The notes: generated by a model from the letters alone, not told the origin. 64,000 nucleotides of DNA from DATKUC01 sp964577375 (GCA_964577375.1 CAZNYW010000006.1:36754-100753); one strand, 5' to 3'; shown: positions 26,054 through 37,280, numbered from the stretch's first letter. Program-made: numbers and translations.

Positions 26054-27241
26054 CTAACGGGCGAGAAGCGCGGTCAGGAAGGGAATGCCCACGAACGTAC
26101 CGATTGCGCTGCCGACCGATGAGAGAAAGAAGACCATAAGAATGTGGGTGATCCGGTTTCGGAAGAATCCCCTGAGCGTCGAGATCGAGTCCTGAAGCGA
26201 TTCCACGTCCTGCACCCGGGGCTTGCGGATTACCGCCTCGAGCAGCCCGGTAACGAAGCCTACGCCGATGGTGGGATTGAGCGAGGTGAGTGGCGATGCG
26301 ACGAAGGCGACGAGAATCGTGAGCGGGTGCGCGAGAGCAATGAGGGCGCCAAGCGCCGACAGCGCACCGTGCACGACAACCCAGAGCAGCGCCATGTTGA
26401 GCGTCATCTGCCAGCCGTGGCGCGCGAATCCCAGCACCAGGAGCCCGACAACGAGGGCGGGAATGATCCAGGGAATCGCCCTGGCAAATCTGCTCCGCGG
26501 CGGAACCTCGCTGATATCGGTGAGATCGCGCTCGACCTCGCCCGCCTGCAGTCGTTCGATCCAGCGTACGATTCCCGGTACGTGCCCTGCGCCGACAACG
26601 GCGACCACCCGCTCCTCGGTCGTCTCGTAGATGCGAGTTGCCAGGTAGCGGTCACGCTCGTCTATGAGTACCTCTTTCACCGAGGGAAGGTACCCGGCCA
26701 GCTCCTGCATCATGCTCTCGAGCGCGCTCTTCTGCTTGAGAGCTTCGATCTCTTCGGTGGTAAGCTTCTCGTTGGTGAAAACCGAGCTCAGCAGGGCGGC
26801 GAGCATCTTGTTCTTGCCCCAGAATCCGGACTTGCTCCAGGCGCGGCGAAGCGTCACCTGAATGTCGCGATCGCAGAGGGAAACCGGAATTCCGCGCTCC
26901 TCGGCGATGCGGATCGATTCGATCATCTCCTCGCCCGGCCTCACGCCGAGATCCACGCCCATGCGCTTCTGGAAGGATGCGAGCACGAGATTCCCCAGCA
27001 GGAGAAAACCCTTTCGTTCCCGTATCACCTGGTAGATGTTTACCCCCGACCAGGTTGCACCCTGCACGATCGACTGGTATCGGGCATTGTCGATCTCGAC
27101 GCAGACCCGGGAGGGACTCTCCTCTTCGATCACCCGCGCCACCTCGTCGACGCTCTCGCGCGACACGTGGGCCGTGCCTACCAGGATAATCTCCCGCTCA
27201 CCTATGCGAAGACGCGTTACCGTCTCGTTTGTTGTCTCCAT
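26054..27241 (-). CDS. TraB/PrgY-family membrane protein
   Basis: 395 aa. The N-terminal 230 residues carry the TraB/TIKI-type fold with motifs LVGTAHVSRES near 20, VCVEIDNARY near 46 and VVGAGHVPG near 215. The C-terminal 150 residues hold four to five membrane helices. Related proteins include pheromone shutdown PrgY/TraB and metazoan TIKI proteases; some members are proposed metalloproteases. The substrate here is unknown. AAGGA lies 8 nt before the ATG. It follows the DHH gene by 37 nt on the same strand, likely the same transcript. Confidence 0.9.
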   Translation of the reverse strand: METTNETVTRLRIGEREIILVGTAHVSRESVDEVARVIEEESPSRVCVEIDNARYQSIVQGATWSGVNIYQVIRERKGFLLLGNLVLASFQKRMGVDLGVRPGEEMIESIRIAEERGIPVSLCDRDIQVTLRRAWSKSGFWGKNKMLAALLSSVFTNEKLTTEEIEALKQKSALESMMQELAGYLPSVKEVLIDERDRYLATRIYETTEERVVAVVGAGHVPGIVRWIERLQAGEVERDLTDISEVPPRSRFARAIPWIIPALVVGLLVLGFARHGWQMTLNMALLWVVVHGALSALGALIALAHPLTILVAFVASPLTSLNPTIGVGFVTGLLEAVIRKPRVQDVESLQDSISTLRGFFRNRITHILMVFFLSSVGSAIGTFVGIPFLTALLAR

Positions 27242-27278
27242 TCACCCGTCCTTGGCGGCCGCTGTTGCGTGCAGCATA

Positions 27279-28238
27279 TCAGACTTCGCGCCCCATGGCA
27301 CGCAGGAACCTGTTTCGAAGACCCTGTTCGCCCGGAAAGAGGTCCCGTGGGATGCTTCCCCCACCCATGTGTACGTGACCGCCGCCCGAACCGATTCCGG
27401 CGAGCGCACGGCGGATCACGACATCCGCGGGCCGCGCATTGTCCTCGCTTCGCACCGAAAGCCGGTAGGCATCCCGGTCCGGTTCGAGGACCACAACAAA
27501 ATGTATTTCACGCAGGCCGAGAAAGAAATCCGCAACCAGCGCCATGACCTCCGGAGTGCATTCCTTCTGAACGGGCACGAAGCAGAAGTCGTCGGCGACA
27601 ACGCAGGAGTTGATGGCCTCGCGGAAAACCGAGATATCATTCAGCGACAGCGAATTGCGAAGCAGACGGCTTCCGGTCTCCCAGTCGCCCTGAAAGAAGA
27701 GGTCCGAGAATGCCTCGAGATCAACCGGCGCAACTCCGCGGGTCATGAACGCGGTGTCCATCATGATTCCCATGAGCAGCATGGTCGCCGAGTTGCGCGA
27801 AAGCTCCACCCCGGCGCCCTTGTAGTATTCGTAGACGATGGTCGAGCAGGAGCCGTACTCCGGCCGAATGTCGAAGTAGGGCGCAGTCGGGGCTTCCGGC
27901 GGCTCGTGGTGATCGATCACCCCGACCACTTCCACCTCGAGGCCCGTCATGATCTTGCTTCCCACAAACCCGTCGACGACGATGAGCTGGCTTTCCGCGT
28001 GGATAGTGAGGTCGCTGATTGCGGTAATCGGTATCTCGAGAAGCTTGATGGTCTGATCGAGCGAATTGCTCTGGATCGTCCCGCCATAACAGAGCTGATT
28101 CTCGATGCCTCGCGAGCGAAGCAGCAGCCCGAGCGCATAGGCGCAGGCGACGGCGTCGTGATCGGGAAAATCGTGGGCCTGAATCAGAAGCTCCCGTTTG
28201 GGATCGAGGTGAGCAATCAGCTCTTCGAGACCTTTCAT
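27279..28238 (-). CDS. DHH/DHHA1-family phosphoesterase
   Basis: 319 aa. Metal ligands are visible in PDHDAVACA (residues 25-33), VVDGF (87-91) and DHH (109-111); the C-terminal DHHA1 motif GSGGGHVHMGGGSI is present. The layout resembles NrnA-type oligoribonuclease/pAp phosphatases or cyclic-dinucleotide phosphodiesterases without extra domains. With a cyclase gene nearby, a nucleotide-signal role is possible but not shown. ATG 28238 overlaps the stop of the TPR lipoprotein gene as ATGA, so translation is coupled. Confidence 0.88.
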   Translation of the reverse strand: MKGLEELIAHLDPKRELLIQAHDFPDHDAVACAYALGLLLRSRGIENQLCYGGTIQSNSLDQTIKLLEIPITAISDLTIHAESQLIVVDGFVGSKIMTGLEVEVVGVIDHHEPPEAPTAPYFDIRPEYGSCSTIVYEYYKGAGVELSRNSATMLLMGIMMDTAFMTRGVAPVDLEAFSDLFFQGDWETGSRLLRNSLSLNDISVFREAINSCVVADDFCFVPVQKECTPEVMALVADFFLGLREIHFVVVLEPDRDAYRLSVRSEDNARPADVVIRRALAGIGSGGGHVHMGGGSIPRDLFPGEQGLRNRFLRAMGREV

Positions 28239-29716
28239 TTGCTGGCGGCAACCTGTCGTTTCACCAGCCACTCGGCGAGCCTCGCCTCGAGCAGCGCGGG
28301 AAACTTCTTCTTGTCGATGTCCAGCAGTACCGTCTGTGCAAGGCCCTGCTGTCCGTTCAGCTGATACTGTGCTCCGAGGAAAAACAACAGCTGCGTCTTC
28401 AGCATCGCATCCTTGGTATTCATGATACTCCGGAAGATCGTTCCGTCGTCGTTCGGTCGCAGATAGTAGCGCGCCATCTGATAGAAGAGCGAGCTCCGGT
28501 CGATTTCATTCAGGACTCCGTTGAGATAGGAGCTTGAGGCCGCCTCATCACCCTTCATCTTGTAGCTCAGGGCAACGAGCAGCGCATACGAATAGTCCTT
28601 GCGGTGCGCCGCATAAGCCTTCTTGAACATCGCAGCTGCGCTGTCCCACTCCGATTTCATGAATCTGATTGCTCCCACCAGAGAGTAGACCGGATCGTAG
28701 TCCGGCCGCAGCGAAAGTGCTTTCTGGTAGTCGGCAAGGGCGGCGTCACCGTTTCCCATCTCGTCGTAGGTCTGCCCTCGGTATACATAGCTCAGGAAAA
28801 TGGACGGATCCAGCTTTATCGCCTGCGTGAAATCCTGGACCGCGCCCGCCGGGTTGTTTGACCGGGCGCGTATGCGCCCCCGGTCAATGTAGTGCCATAC
28901 GTAGTTGGGGTCCAGTCGAATTGCAGTATCGAGGTCCTTCTCCGCTCCGGTGAGGTCGCCATTATCGGCACGTTCCCTGCCGCGGTCGACGTAGGCGAAA
29001 GAGGAGTTCGGCGCCAGCTCGATCGCCTTCGACAGCACCGTATCCGCTTCATCGAGCTTTCCCTGGTACATGTAGGCGCTTCCAAGGCCGATCAACGCGT
29101 TCACGTTCTTCGGATCCTGCTTCAGGCTCGCCTTGAAGGAGTTCTCCGCCCGTCCGTAGAACTGCTGCGCGAGATAGATCTCACCCAGGGAGCTGTTTGC
29201 CCGCGGATCGTCCGGCGAGATTTCGAGGAGATGATTCAGCAGCTTCTGCTGCCGCGCTGTGTCGCCTCGAGCGCCCGCGGTCAGAGACAGCGCGTAAAGC
29301 GCGTCGGTGTTCTTCGGGTCCTTCTGGAGAAGCTCGTTGAGCAGCGTTTCCGCCTTGTCGAACTCCCCGGCGGCCAGATAGAGATTCGCGAGAAGCAGCA
29401 CCGTCTTCGGCTTCTCGCGATCGAGCAGTCTTCCCTGCTCGTAGGCGGCTATCGCTTTGCGCGGTTCGCCCTTCGCCATGTAGGCGCTGATCTCGTCGTA
29501 GGCGCGCTGGGTGCGCTGCTCGGGGGTCTCCGCGGGCGCCGGTTTTGAGACCGCAGCAGGCGGCACGGCGGCCGGCTTCGCGGGCTGGGTCGCACAGGAG
29601 GCAAGGAGCAGCGCCGCCGCGGCAAGGAGGATTCCGATGCGGAAAATGACTTTGCGCCGGTCAGTGCGTGTGATTCTCTGGTGATGTCGTGTTGGTCTAT
29701 CCAAAACAGCGCTCAT
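28235..29716 (-). CDS. TPR-repeat lipoprotein
   Basis: 493 aa. N-terminal basic segment then a hydrophobic stretch ending in the lipobox LLASC (Cys near residue 41), Ala/Pro linker, then about ten TPR units (consensus AxxDxxxAIxLDPN) between 65 and 420. Exported and lipid-anchored, most likely a protein-protein scaffold in the envelope. ATG 29716 is preceded only by a distant AAGGG; the N-terminal tail before the signal is unusually long (about 25 residues). Heads the operon TPR lipoprotein, DHH phosphoesterase, TraB-like protein. Confidence 0.85.
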   Translation of the reverse strand: MSAVLDRPTRHHQRITRTDRRKVIFRIGILLAAAALLLASCATQPAKPAAVPPAAVSKPAPAETPEQRTQRAYDEISAYMAKGEPRKAIAAYEQGRLLDREKPKTVLLLANLYLAAGEFDKAETLLNELLQKDPKNTDALYALSLTAGARGDTARQQKLLNHLLEISPDDPRANSSLGEIYLAQQFYGRAENSFKASLKQDPKNVNALIGLGSAYMYQGKLDEADTVLSKAIELAPNSSFAYVDRGRERADNGDLTGAEKDLDTAIRLDPNYVWHYIDRGRIRARSNNPAGAVQDFTQAIKLDPSIFLSYVYRGQTYDEMGNGDAALADYQKALSLRPDYDPVYSLVGAIRFMKSEWDSAAAMFKKAYAAHRKDYSYALLVALSYKMKGDEAASSSYLNGVLNEIDRSSLFYQMARYYLRPNDDGTIFRSIMNTKDAMLKTQLLFFLGAQYQLNGQQGLAQTVLLDIDKKKFPALLEARLAEWLVKRQVAASK

Positions 29717-29768
29717 GTCTGATTGGGCCCTTGCCGGAGGCCCGGGATGCCCCTGCAGGGCGGGGTCC

Positions 29769-29797
29769 ATAATAGCCTGCCCCGTGGGTTTGTACAA
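29769..29797 (-). promoter_or_regulatory. Promoter of the TPR lipoprotein operon
   Basis: Minus strand: TTGTAC (29797-29792), 17-nt spacer, TATTAT (29774-29769). Leader about 45-50 nt. Divergent from the promoter at 29813-29841. Confidence 0.6.
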
Positions 29798-29812
29798 GAA
29801 CGGCCGGGACGA

Positions 29813-29841
29813 TTGAAACGCGCGCACGGTGTTGCTACAAT
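29813..29841 (+). promoter_or_regulatory. Promoter with near-zero leader for the gene at 29852
   Basis: TTGAAA (29813-29818), 17-nt spacer, TACAAT (29836-29841), 10 nt, ATG 29852. Confidence 0.65.
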
Positions 29842-29851
29842 CTCAAAATAC

Positions 29852-31693
29852 ATGGAAGGCAGAGTTAATAAAGTCTATTTCCTGATACCACTACTCTACG
29901 TTGCGATAATCTTTCTTCTCCTTCTCCTGCAGTTTTCCGGCGGCAAGCTTTTTCGGGCCAACGCGGGGCAGATACTGCTGAGAGGCAATTTCGCAATGGG
30001 CAGCGGAAGCGACAGCTCCACAATAACCGATCTGAGCGTGGAGTTTCAGGGACTACGGTTTCCCTTCACTCCCGACCGCGGGCTGGTCGTGGACCAGAAG
30101 GGCGGGAAGGAGTCGGTGCTACGCGTGACCGGCTACAACAAGATCGACAACGGTCTGGAGATCCTCTTCGAGCACGGCGCGAAGATCACCTTCGCGCCGA
30201 CAGGGCCCAACAACGCAGGCATGGAGGTGATCCCGGCGCTGCCGGCGTCGCTGCAGCCGGTTTCGTCGATCACGCTTCCCTTTGGACTGAGCAGCGCATC
30301 CATTTCCAGACCGGACAAGAATATCCCGGTCTTCTCGGTAACGCACGGCAGCCACGAGTATCTGCTCACCCTGCCGTCGCGGAGCAATATCACCTCCTCG
30401 AAGAATGAGCTGATAGTGGCCGGAAGCGGGAACAAGCTCGCCATTCAGTACATGCTCGCTCCCCCTTCGACAAAGGACTTCTTAAGTCTCTGGTTCGCGA
30501 GCCAGGATCTGAAAGTGTCTGCCGAATCGTACGCAACCTCCGTGCAGAACTACATCAACGTCGCCTATTCGGCCTGGATCGACAAACGCTACAACGCGGC
30601 CGCCGGAACATGGACCGATCGCGACGGTTCCCAGGCCTTCAGCGAACCGATCGTTGCCGCGAGCCTCGCCGAAGCATGGCAGCGCAACGACTATCCGCGC
30701 GTGTTCAATGAGATGCGAACGGCAGCGGACAAGCATCCGGCCGATCTGACCTATCTGAGCTCGGTGTACCTCGGCAATCTCATCGAAATGAACCAGAAGC
30801 TCGTGACCTCCGATCAGCAGGAGGCAGCGCGGCTCGCTGCCCTTGTCAACGGTGGAAGCAGAGACGCATTCCGCACGCCTCATGCAGTCCGGTTCGCCGC
30901 CGACCGCGGAACCGCCGGGCTGCTCGAAAGCCTTCTTACGCTCGCCGGCAAGGTGGATCTCAACGGCGTCGACGTCGTCACCGCTCTCGGAATGATTCAG
31001 AACTACCTCGATGCGGATGAGCTCTCAACGGACGCCTCAAACGCACTTTCGCGCTTTTCCTCTCTGGTGTCGGCCGTGCTCGTTCCGAACATCGTCAAGA
31101 CCGACCAGGGATTCTTCCTCCAGCTGAGACCCGGCCGCATTGAGCTCTACTACTCCATCGTCGGCGGCAGGCTCCTCATGAAGATGGGCCTGAAGCAGAA
31201 GGACGACAAGCTTCTTCTGATGGGACGCAATCTCGTTCTTTCTGCGCTCGACTTCGCAGACGACCAGGGCTTTCTGCCGCAGATCCTCTTCTTCGACAAC
31301 AGCACGATCAAGGAGTCTCAGGGCACCATCGCTCCGGAGGACATCTACCCGCTGATAACACAGAATCCCTACTACCCGCGCGAGACGTCGTTCTACAGCT
31401 CGCTCGGACAGGGGGTGTGGATGTGGACGATCATGGGCATCACCGATACCTCCTTCACCGCGAAGGAGTGGAAGCTCACGCTCAAGTACGAGCCCGGACG
31501 GACGCAGTACATCATGATGGAAGGAGTGCCCGACTTCCAGCAGATGTTCCTTTTCGGGTTCGACGGTCCCTGGCGGGCCGATCCCAATTTCGAGTCCTAC
31601 AGCAAAGGCCGGTACTATGTACCCTCCACCAGATCGCTGCTGATCAAATACCTGGATGACACGGGAAACGAATCCATCATCATCGATTTCTAG
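29852..31693 (+). CDS. Membrane-anchored extracytoplasmic protein of unknown function
   Basis: 613 aa. One N-terminal membrane helix (about residues 9-28) with no obvious signal-peptidase site, so the remaining 580 residues probably lie in the periplasm. The first third is beta-rich (alternating hydrophobic pattern, GLEILFEHGAKITF); the rest is mostly helical with conserved-looking aromatic clusters (NPYYPRETSFYSSLGQGVWMW). No family recognised and no catalytic motif seen. ATG 29852 is 10 nt after the -10 and lacks a Shine-Dalgarno. The phosphatase gene follows 18 nt downstream. Confidence 0.8.
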   Translation: MEGRVNKVYFLIPLLYVAIIFLLLLLQFSGGKLFRANAGQILLRGNFAMGSGSDSSTITDLSVEFQGLRFPFTPDRGLVVDQKGGKESVLRVTGYNKIDNGLEILFEHGAKITFAPTGPNNAGMEVIPALPASLQPVSSITLPFGLSSASISRPDKNIPVFSVTHGSHEYLLTLPSRSNITSSKNELIVAGSGNKLAIQYMLAPPSTKDFLSLWFASQDLKVSAESYATSVQNYINVAYSAWIDKRYNAAAGTWTDRDGSQAFSEPIVAASLAEAWQRNDYPRVFNEMRTAADKHPADLTYLSSVYLGNLIEMNQKLVTSDQQEAARLAALVNGGSRDAFRTPHAVRFAADRGTAGLLESLLTLAGKVDLNGVDVVTALGMIQNYLDADELSTDASNALSRFSSLVSAVLVPNIVKTDQGFFLQLRPGRIELYYSIVGGRLLMKMGLKQKDDKLLLMGRNLVLSALDFADDQGFLPQILFFDNSTIKESQGTIAPEDIYPLITQNPYYPRETSFYSSLGQGVWMWTIMGITDTSFTAKEWKLTLKYEPGRTQYIMMEGVPDFQQMFLFGFDGPWRADPNFESYSKGRYYVPSTRSLLIKYLDDTGNESIIIDF

Positions 31694-31711
31694 CACGAGG
31701 ATCTGTCCAGC

Positions 31712-32670
31712 ATGGAAATGAACGACCTGCCCGAATTCCGCCGGCTTCGCAGCCGTGCGGATTTCTATCTCGTGCGCCACGGCGAGAGTGAAGCAAACAG
31801 AGGCCAGATCATCCAGGGAAGACAGAATGCGCCGCTCTCCGAAGGCGGTCGCGCCCACGCGCGCGCTGCGGGTGAGTGGTTCTCCGGGAAGAGGATCGAT
31901 TCGGTATACTGCTCGCCGCTCGACCGCGCACGCGAGACTGCGGAAATCATCTGCGGGACTGCCGGATTCTCCGGTCCGAAACCGGACAACCGGATCATCG
32001 AGCTCGACACGGGGATCTTCTCCGGCCTCGCCTACGGGGAGATCAGGGAGCGCTACCCGGCCGAGTGGAACCGTTTTCAGGCGGAGAGCTGGGAGGCGGT
32101 GCCAGAGGCCGAGACCATCGCATCGCTCCGACGGCGCGCGCTCGAGTTCTGGGAATTTCTCATCGAGGAGGCGAACGGCAGCGGAGGTTCGCTGGTTACG
32201 GTAAGCCACGCCGGAATGATCCAGTGGCTCATCAAGGTCACGATGGGATCCGTCCGCTGGATGCCGCTGTTTGCAGTTTCCAACTGCGGAATTTTCCACT
32301 TCACCGTACAGCCAGTTCACGCGGGCGGCCGTCAGGAAGACGGCAGACCCCTAGCTCGCGAGGGCGTGAAAACTTCACGCGAAAGCCGGTCCGGGGACCT
32401 CCGATCCGGCCGGTCTGTGACCGGCCGGNNNNNNNNNNNNNNNNNNNNNNNNNNNNNNNNNNNNNNNNNNNNNNNNNNNNNNNNNNNNNNNNNNNNNNNN
32501 NNNNNNNNNNNNNNNNNNNNNNNNNNNNTTCACGCGAAAGCCGGTCCGGGGACCTCCGATCCGGCCGGTCTGTGACCGGCCGGCCGGCGGCCGCCGGGAC
32601 GGAGACGGAGAACGAGCCGGCCGTCAGCTACTTCGGCGAGTGGCGGCTCATGAACCTCGTCCCCTACTGA
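31712..32670 (+). CDS. Histidine phosphatase (phosphoglycerate mutase-like), interrupted by the scaffold gap
   Basis: Catalytic N-terminal motif LVRHGESEANRG (RHGE near residue 22-25), an Arg in SPLDRARETA, Glu in ELDTGIFSGL, and the second His in VSHAGM near 170: a complete branch-1 histidine phosphatase. As deposited the frame is disturbed by 100 N at 32429-32528. The 55-bp ends on each side are identical and carry the same codon phase; merging them gives an unbroken 267-aa protein ending ...WRLMNLVPY at 32670. The Arg/Ser-rich segment coded by that 55-mer lies after the catalytic domain. Substrate unknown. Confidence 0.8.
32374..32428 (+). repeat. 55-bp direct repeat, left copy, with 10-bp hairpin
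   Basis: Identical to 32529-32583. Contains CCGGCCGGTC (32406-32415), TGT loop, GACCGGCCGG (32419-32428), a perfect 10-bp GC stem that would hinder sequencing. Abuts the N run exactly. Confidence 0.9.
32429..32528. other. Assembly gap of exactly 100 N
   Basis: One hundred N, the common placeholder length for a scaffold join of unknown size. Lies inside the phosphatase gene between two identical 55-mers. Confidence 0.99.
32529..32583 (+). repeat. 55-bp direct repeat, right copy
   Basis: Exact copy of 32374-32428, including the hairpin (32561-32583). It starts at the first base after the gap, as expected for two contig ends sharing an unmerged overlap. Confidence 0.9.
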
Positions 32671-32675
32671 GACGG

Positions 32676-34649
<1,974 letters not shown>

Positions 34650-34691
34650 CGAGTATCCTCCAAACACTGGTCCTCGCCTGCTGTATGCCCC

Positions 34692-34721
34692 ATTTTAACT
34701 GAAAAGGGGCCCCTCACTCAA
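34692..34721 (-). promoter_or_regulatory. Promoter of tkt
   Basis: Minus strand: TTGAGT (34721-34716), 18-nt spacer that contains the palindrome GGGGCCCC, TAAAAT (34697-34692). Leader about 36 nt with a good Shine-Dalgarno. Confidence 0.55.
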
Positions 34722-34811
34722 TGCTCCCGGTTCGGACGCGGCAACTTGTTCAACACGCCCGATCACTATACCCTGTGCGGCAGAGACAGTGGTCCCGGAA
34801 GGAGTTCACCA

Positions 34812-35894
34812 ATGACGAGCAGGAAAATCGCCGTGCTTGCCGGAGACGGCATCGGCCCCGAGGTAATGGAGGAGGCAAAGAAGGTACTGAGAGCCCTCTC
34901 TTCCGCCTTCGGCGCCGAGTTCGAGCTGGAGGAGGCGGATGTCGGCGGCATCGCAATCGACCGGTCAGGATCGCCGCTACCGGAGAAAACCCTCGACGTT
35001 TGCCGTGCCGCCGACGCCATTCTCTTCGGCTCCGTAGGCGGTCCCAGGTGGGAACACCTTCCGCCCGAACAGCAGCCGGAACGCGGCGCCCTGCTGCCGC
35101 TGCGGAAGAAGTTCGAGCTCTACGCCAATCTTCGACCGGCGATCATATTTCCGCAGCTGCGCGAAGCCTCTCCGCTCAAGTCTTCGATTGTCCAGGACGG
35201 GATGGACGTGCTGGTCATCCGCGAGCTGACCGGAGACGTCTATTTCGGTCAGCCGAAGGGCCGTGATGGCGAGCGCGGATTCGATACCATGGTGTACACG
35301 GTTCCCGAAATCGAGCGGATCGCCCACGTGGCCTTCGCCGCCGCCCGCGCGAGAAACCGCCGCGTCACCAGCATCGACAAGGCGAACGTCCTCAGCTCCA
35401 TGGTGCTCTGGCGCGAGGTGGTTACGCGCGTCGGAAAGGAGTACCCCGACGTCGCCCTCGGTCATATGTACGTCGACAACGCGGCGATGCAGCTCGTTCG
35501 CAATCCGCGCCAGTTCGACGTGCTGCTCTGCCCCAACATGTTCGGCGACATCCTTTCGGATGAGGCGGCCATGATAACCGGCTCGCTCGGTATGCTGCCG
35601 AGCGCGAGCCTCGGTTCCGGCACCTTTGGCCTCTACGAGCCTGCGGGGGGCAGTGCACCCGATATCGCGGGCAAGGGAATTGCAAACCCCCTCGCGCAGA
35701 TTCTTTCGGTCGGCATGATGCTCAAATACAGCTTCGAGATGCCGGAGGCGTACGACGCGATCCGCGCGGCAATCAACCTCGCGCTGGAAAGGGGGTACAG
35801 AACTGCCGACATCGCGGGTTCCGGCGAGAAGACGGTCGGGACGGTGGAGATCGGCACCTTCATTGCGGAGTCGGTTGAGAAAGGTGCGCGGTAG
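34812..35894 (+). CDS. leuB: 3-isopropylmalate dehydrogenase
   Basis: 360 aa. Leucine synthesis: oxidises and decarboxylates 3-isopropylmalate with NAD. GDGIGPEV at the N-terminus, substrate loop LPLRKKFELYANLRP, RELTGDVYFG, and the NAD block EPAGGSAPDIAGKGIANP are all present. ATG 34812 has GAAGGAG 8 nt upstream. leuA, leuC and leuD are not in the window. Promoter not clear: TTGTTC at 34746 and TATACC at 34767 are too close together. Confidence 0.96.
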   Translation: MTSRKIAVLAGDGIGPEVMEEAKKVLRALSSAFGAEFELEEADVGGIAIDRSGSPLPEKTLDVCRAADAILFGSVGGPRWEHLPPEQQPERGALLPLRKKFELYANLRPAIIFPQLREASPLKSSIVQDGMDVLVIRELTGDVYFGQPKGRDGERGFDTMVYTVPEIERIAHVAFAAARARNRRVTSIDKANVLSSMVLWREVVTRVGKEYPDVALGHMYVDNAAMQLVRNPRQFDVLLCPNMFGDILSDEAAMITGSLGMLPSASLGSGTFGLYEPAGGSAPDIAGKGIANPLAQILSVGMMLKYSFEMPEAYDAIRAAINLALERGYRTADIAGSGEKTVGTVEIGTFIAESVEKGAR

Positions 35895-35901
35895 CCGGTA
35901 G

Positions 35902-36516
35902 CTATCTGCCGCGTTTCTCGAGCTCCGAGAGGACGTCCTCCCAGGGAATGTTCTCGGAGGCGAGCAGAACGAGCAGGTGATAGATGAGGTCGGCGGTTTC
36001 GCTGGTAAGCTCCTGCCGGTCCTTCGAAAGGATTACCTCGACCGCCTCTTCGCCGGTCTTCTTTCGGATCTTGGAGCTTCCCTCCTTGAACAGGTAGCTC
36101 GTGTAGGATCCTTCGGGCATCTTTTCCTTCCGGTCCCGGATAACCTCTATGAGATGGGAAACGACCTCGGCGGCAGGGCCCTTCGGCGGAGTGGTGGACG
36201 GGGCTGTCCGTTCGGGAGCAGGCTCCGGTGTCTGTCCCGGGCGATTCGCCCCTGGGGCCCGAGCGGGAGAGGCGACCATCTCGAGCGTAGCAACGGCAAA
36301 GTCGCCGCGTTCGACGAGCCCGGCAAGACCGGGCGTCGTTGAGGCGTCGTCGAGCACATAGGGCAGAAGCTTCCCGGTGGTGCTGTGCAATACCCAGAGC
36401 GCGCCGTGCTCGAGGCTCTTACGCATGCCCTTTGCGTTGATCAGTGCCGCATCGACGAGGGTGCCTTCCCGGTCGAGCACGACAAGCGGTATGATCCGGC
36501 CGTCTTCGGTTACCAT
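35902..36516 (-). CDS. HisIE-like fusion with degenerate HisI half and intact HisE half
   Basis: 204 aa. The C-terminal 90 residues match phosphoribosyl-ATP pyrophosphatase (HisE): SYTSYLFKEGSSKIRKKTGEEAVEVIL and ETADLIYHLLVLL. The first 80 residues have the outline of HisI (IIPLVVLDREGTLVDAALIN...) but lack the CDxDxxL and CH/C metal motifs and the GETSGH loop of phosphoribosyl-AMP cyclohydrolase. A Pro-rich linker joins the two. ATG 36516 overlaps the stop of hisA by 7 nt. It probably performs only the HisE step. Confidence 0.8.
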   Translation of the reverse strand: MVTEDGRIIPLVVLDREGTLVDAALINAKGMRKSLEHGALWVLHSTTGKLLPYVLDDASTTPGLAGLVERGDFAVATLEMVASPARAPGANRPGQTPEPAPERTAPSTTPPKGPAAEVVSHLIEVIRDRKEKMPEGSYTSYLFKEGSSKIRKKTGEEAVEVILSKDRQELTSETADLIYHLLVLLASENIPWEDVLSELEKRGR

Positions 36517-37280
36517 ATGACCTCGCTCCTCTCCAGTCCCCCGGCGCCGGAGGCGACGCGGATCGCTTCCGCAAGCTCCACCTTTCCGGTGTAGAGCGCC
36601 TTGCCGACAATGATTCCCTGCAGCCCGGGATGGCCCTCCCGAACAGCACGGGCAATATCGTCGGCCGACGAAACGCCGCCCGAAAGCACCACCGGCAGCT
36701 TTCCCGCCTCCGCAATGAGGTTGGTTCGCTCCACGTCGGGCCCCGAAAGCATCCCGTCGCGCGCAATGTTGGTGTAGATGATCCCGGCGCAGCCGATCTC
36801 CCGCGCTCTGACGGCGAGCTCGGTATCTGCGATACCGGTACCGGCCTCCCAGCCGGCAATCATCACCCGCCCGTCTCGCGCGTCGATTCCGGCAAGGAGC
36901 AGTACCCCGTCGGCGGCCTGCCGGTGCGCGGCGCACCATCGGGCAACCATCCCGGGGTCACGGGCGAGCACCGTCCCGACTATGATGCGGTCGACACCGG
37001 CATCGATCAGCTCAGCAACATCTGCGTCGGTTCTAACGCCGCCGCCCACCTCGACCACCGCAGAAACCGCTGCACGGATCCGTGCGATCGGCCCGCGGTT
37101 GTTTCCCGATCCCCGTGCGGCATCGAGGTCGACCAGGTGGATCCGGCGCGCCCCTGCCTCGATGAAACTGCGAGCGACCGAGACAGGGTCATCGCCGTAG
37201 ACCGAGACGTCGCTGTAGCTTCCCTGAGAAAGCCGCACGCAGCGCCCGTCGAGAAGATCGATGGCGGGAATAACCTTCAC
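36510..37280 (-). CDS. hisA: 1-(5-phosphoribosyl)-5-[(5-phosphoribosylamino)methylideneamino]imidazole-4-carboxamide isomerase (HisA)
   Basis: 256 aa TIM barrel. Catalytic Asp in IPAIDLLDGRCVRL (D8), phosphate loops VGGGVRT near 79 and LSGGVSSADD near 195, second catalytic Asp in TNIARDGML near 170. Full length. GTG start at 37280, 9 nt after the stop of the FGGY kinase gene, with only a weak AGG upstream. Co-transcribed with the HisIE-like gene; the rest of the histidine pathway is elsewhere. Confidence 0.95.
   Translation of the reverse strand: MKVIPAIDLLDGRCVRLSQGSYSDVSVYGDDPVSVARSFIEAGARRIHLVDLDAARGSGNNRGPIARIRAAVSAVVEVGGGVRTDADVAELIDAGVDRIIVGTVLARDPGMVARWCAAHRQAADGVLLLAGIDARDGRVMIAGWEAGTGIADTELAVRAREIGCAGIIYTNIARDGMLSGPDVERTNLIAEAGKLPVVLSGGVSSADDIARAVREGHPGLQGIIVGKALYTGKVELAEAIRVASGAGGLERSEVIW

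Noticed and set aside
32429..32575. Frames translated through the N run
   Set aside because: The 100 N are a placeholder; the frame after them is only meaningful once the duplicated 55-mer is merged.
34812..35894. Tartrate or isocitrate dehydrogenase instead of leuB
   Set aside because: The loop LPLRKKFELYANLRP and the EPAGGSAPDIAGKG block are those of 3-isopropylmalate dehydrogenase.
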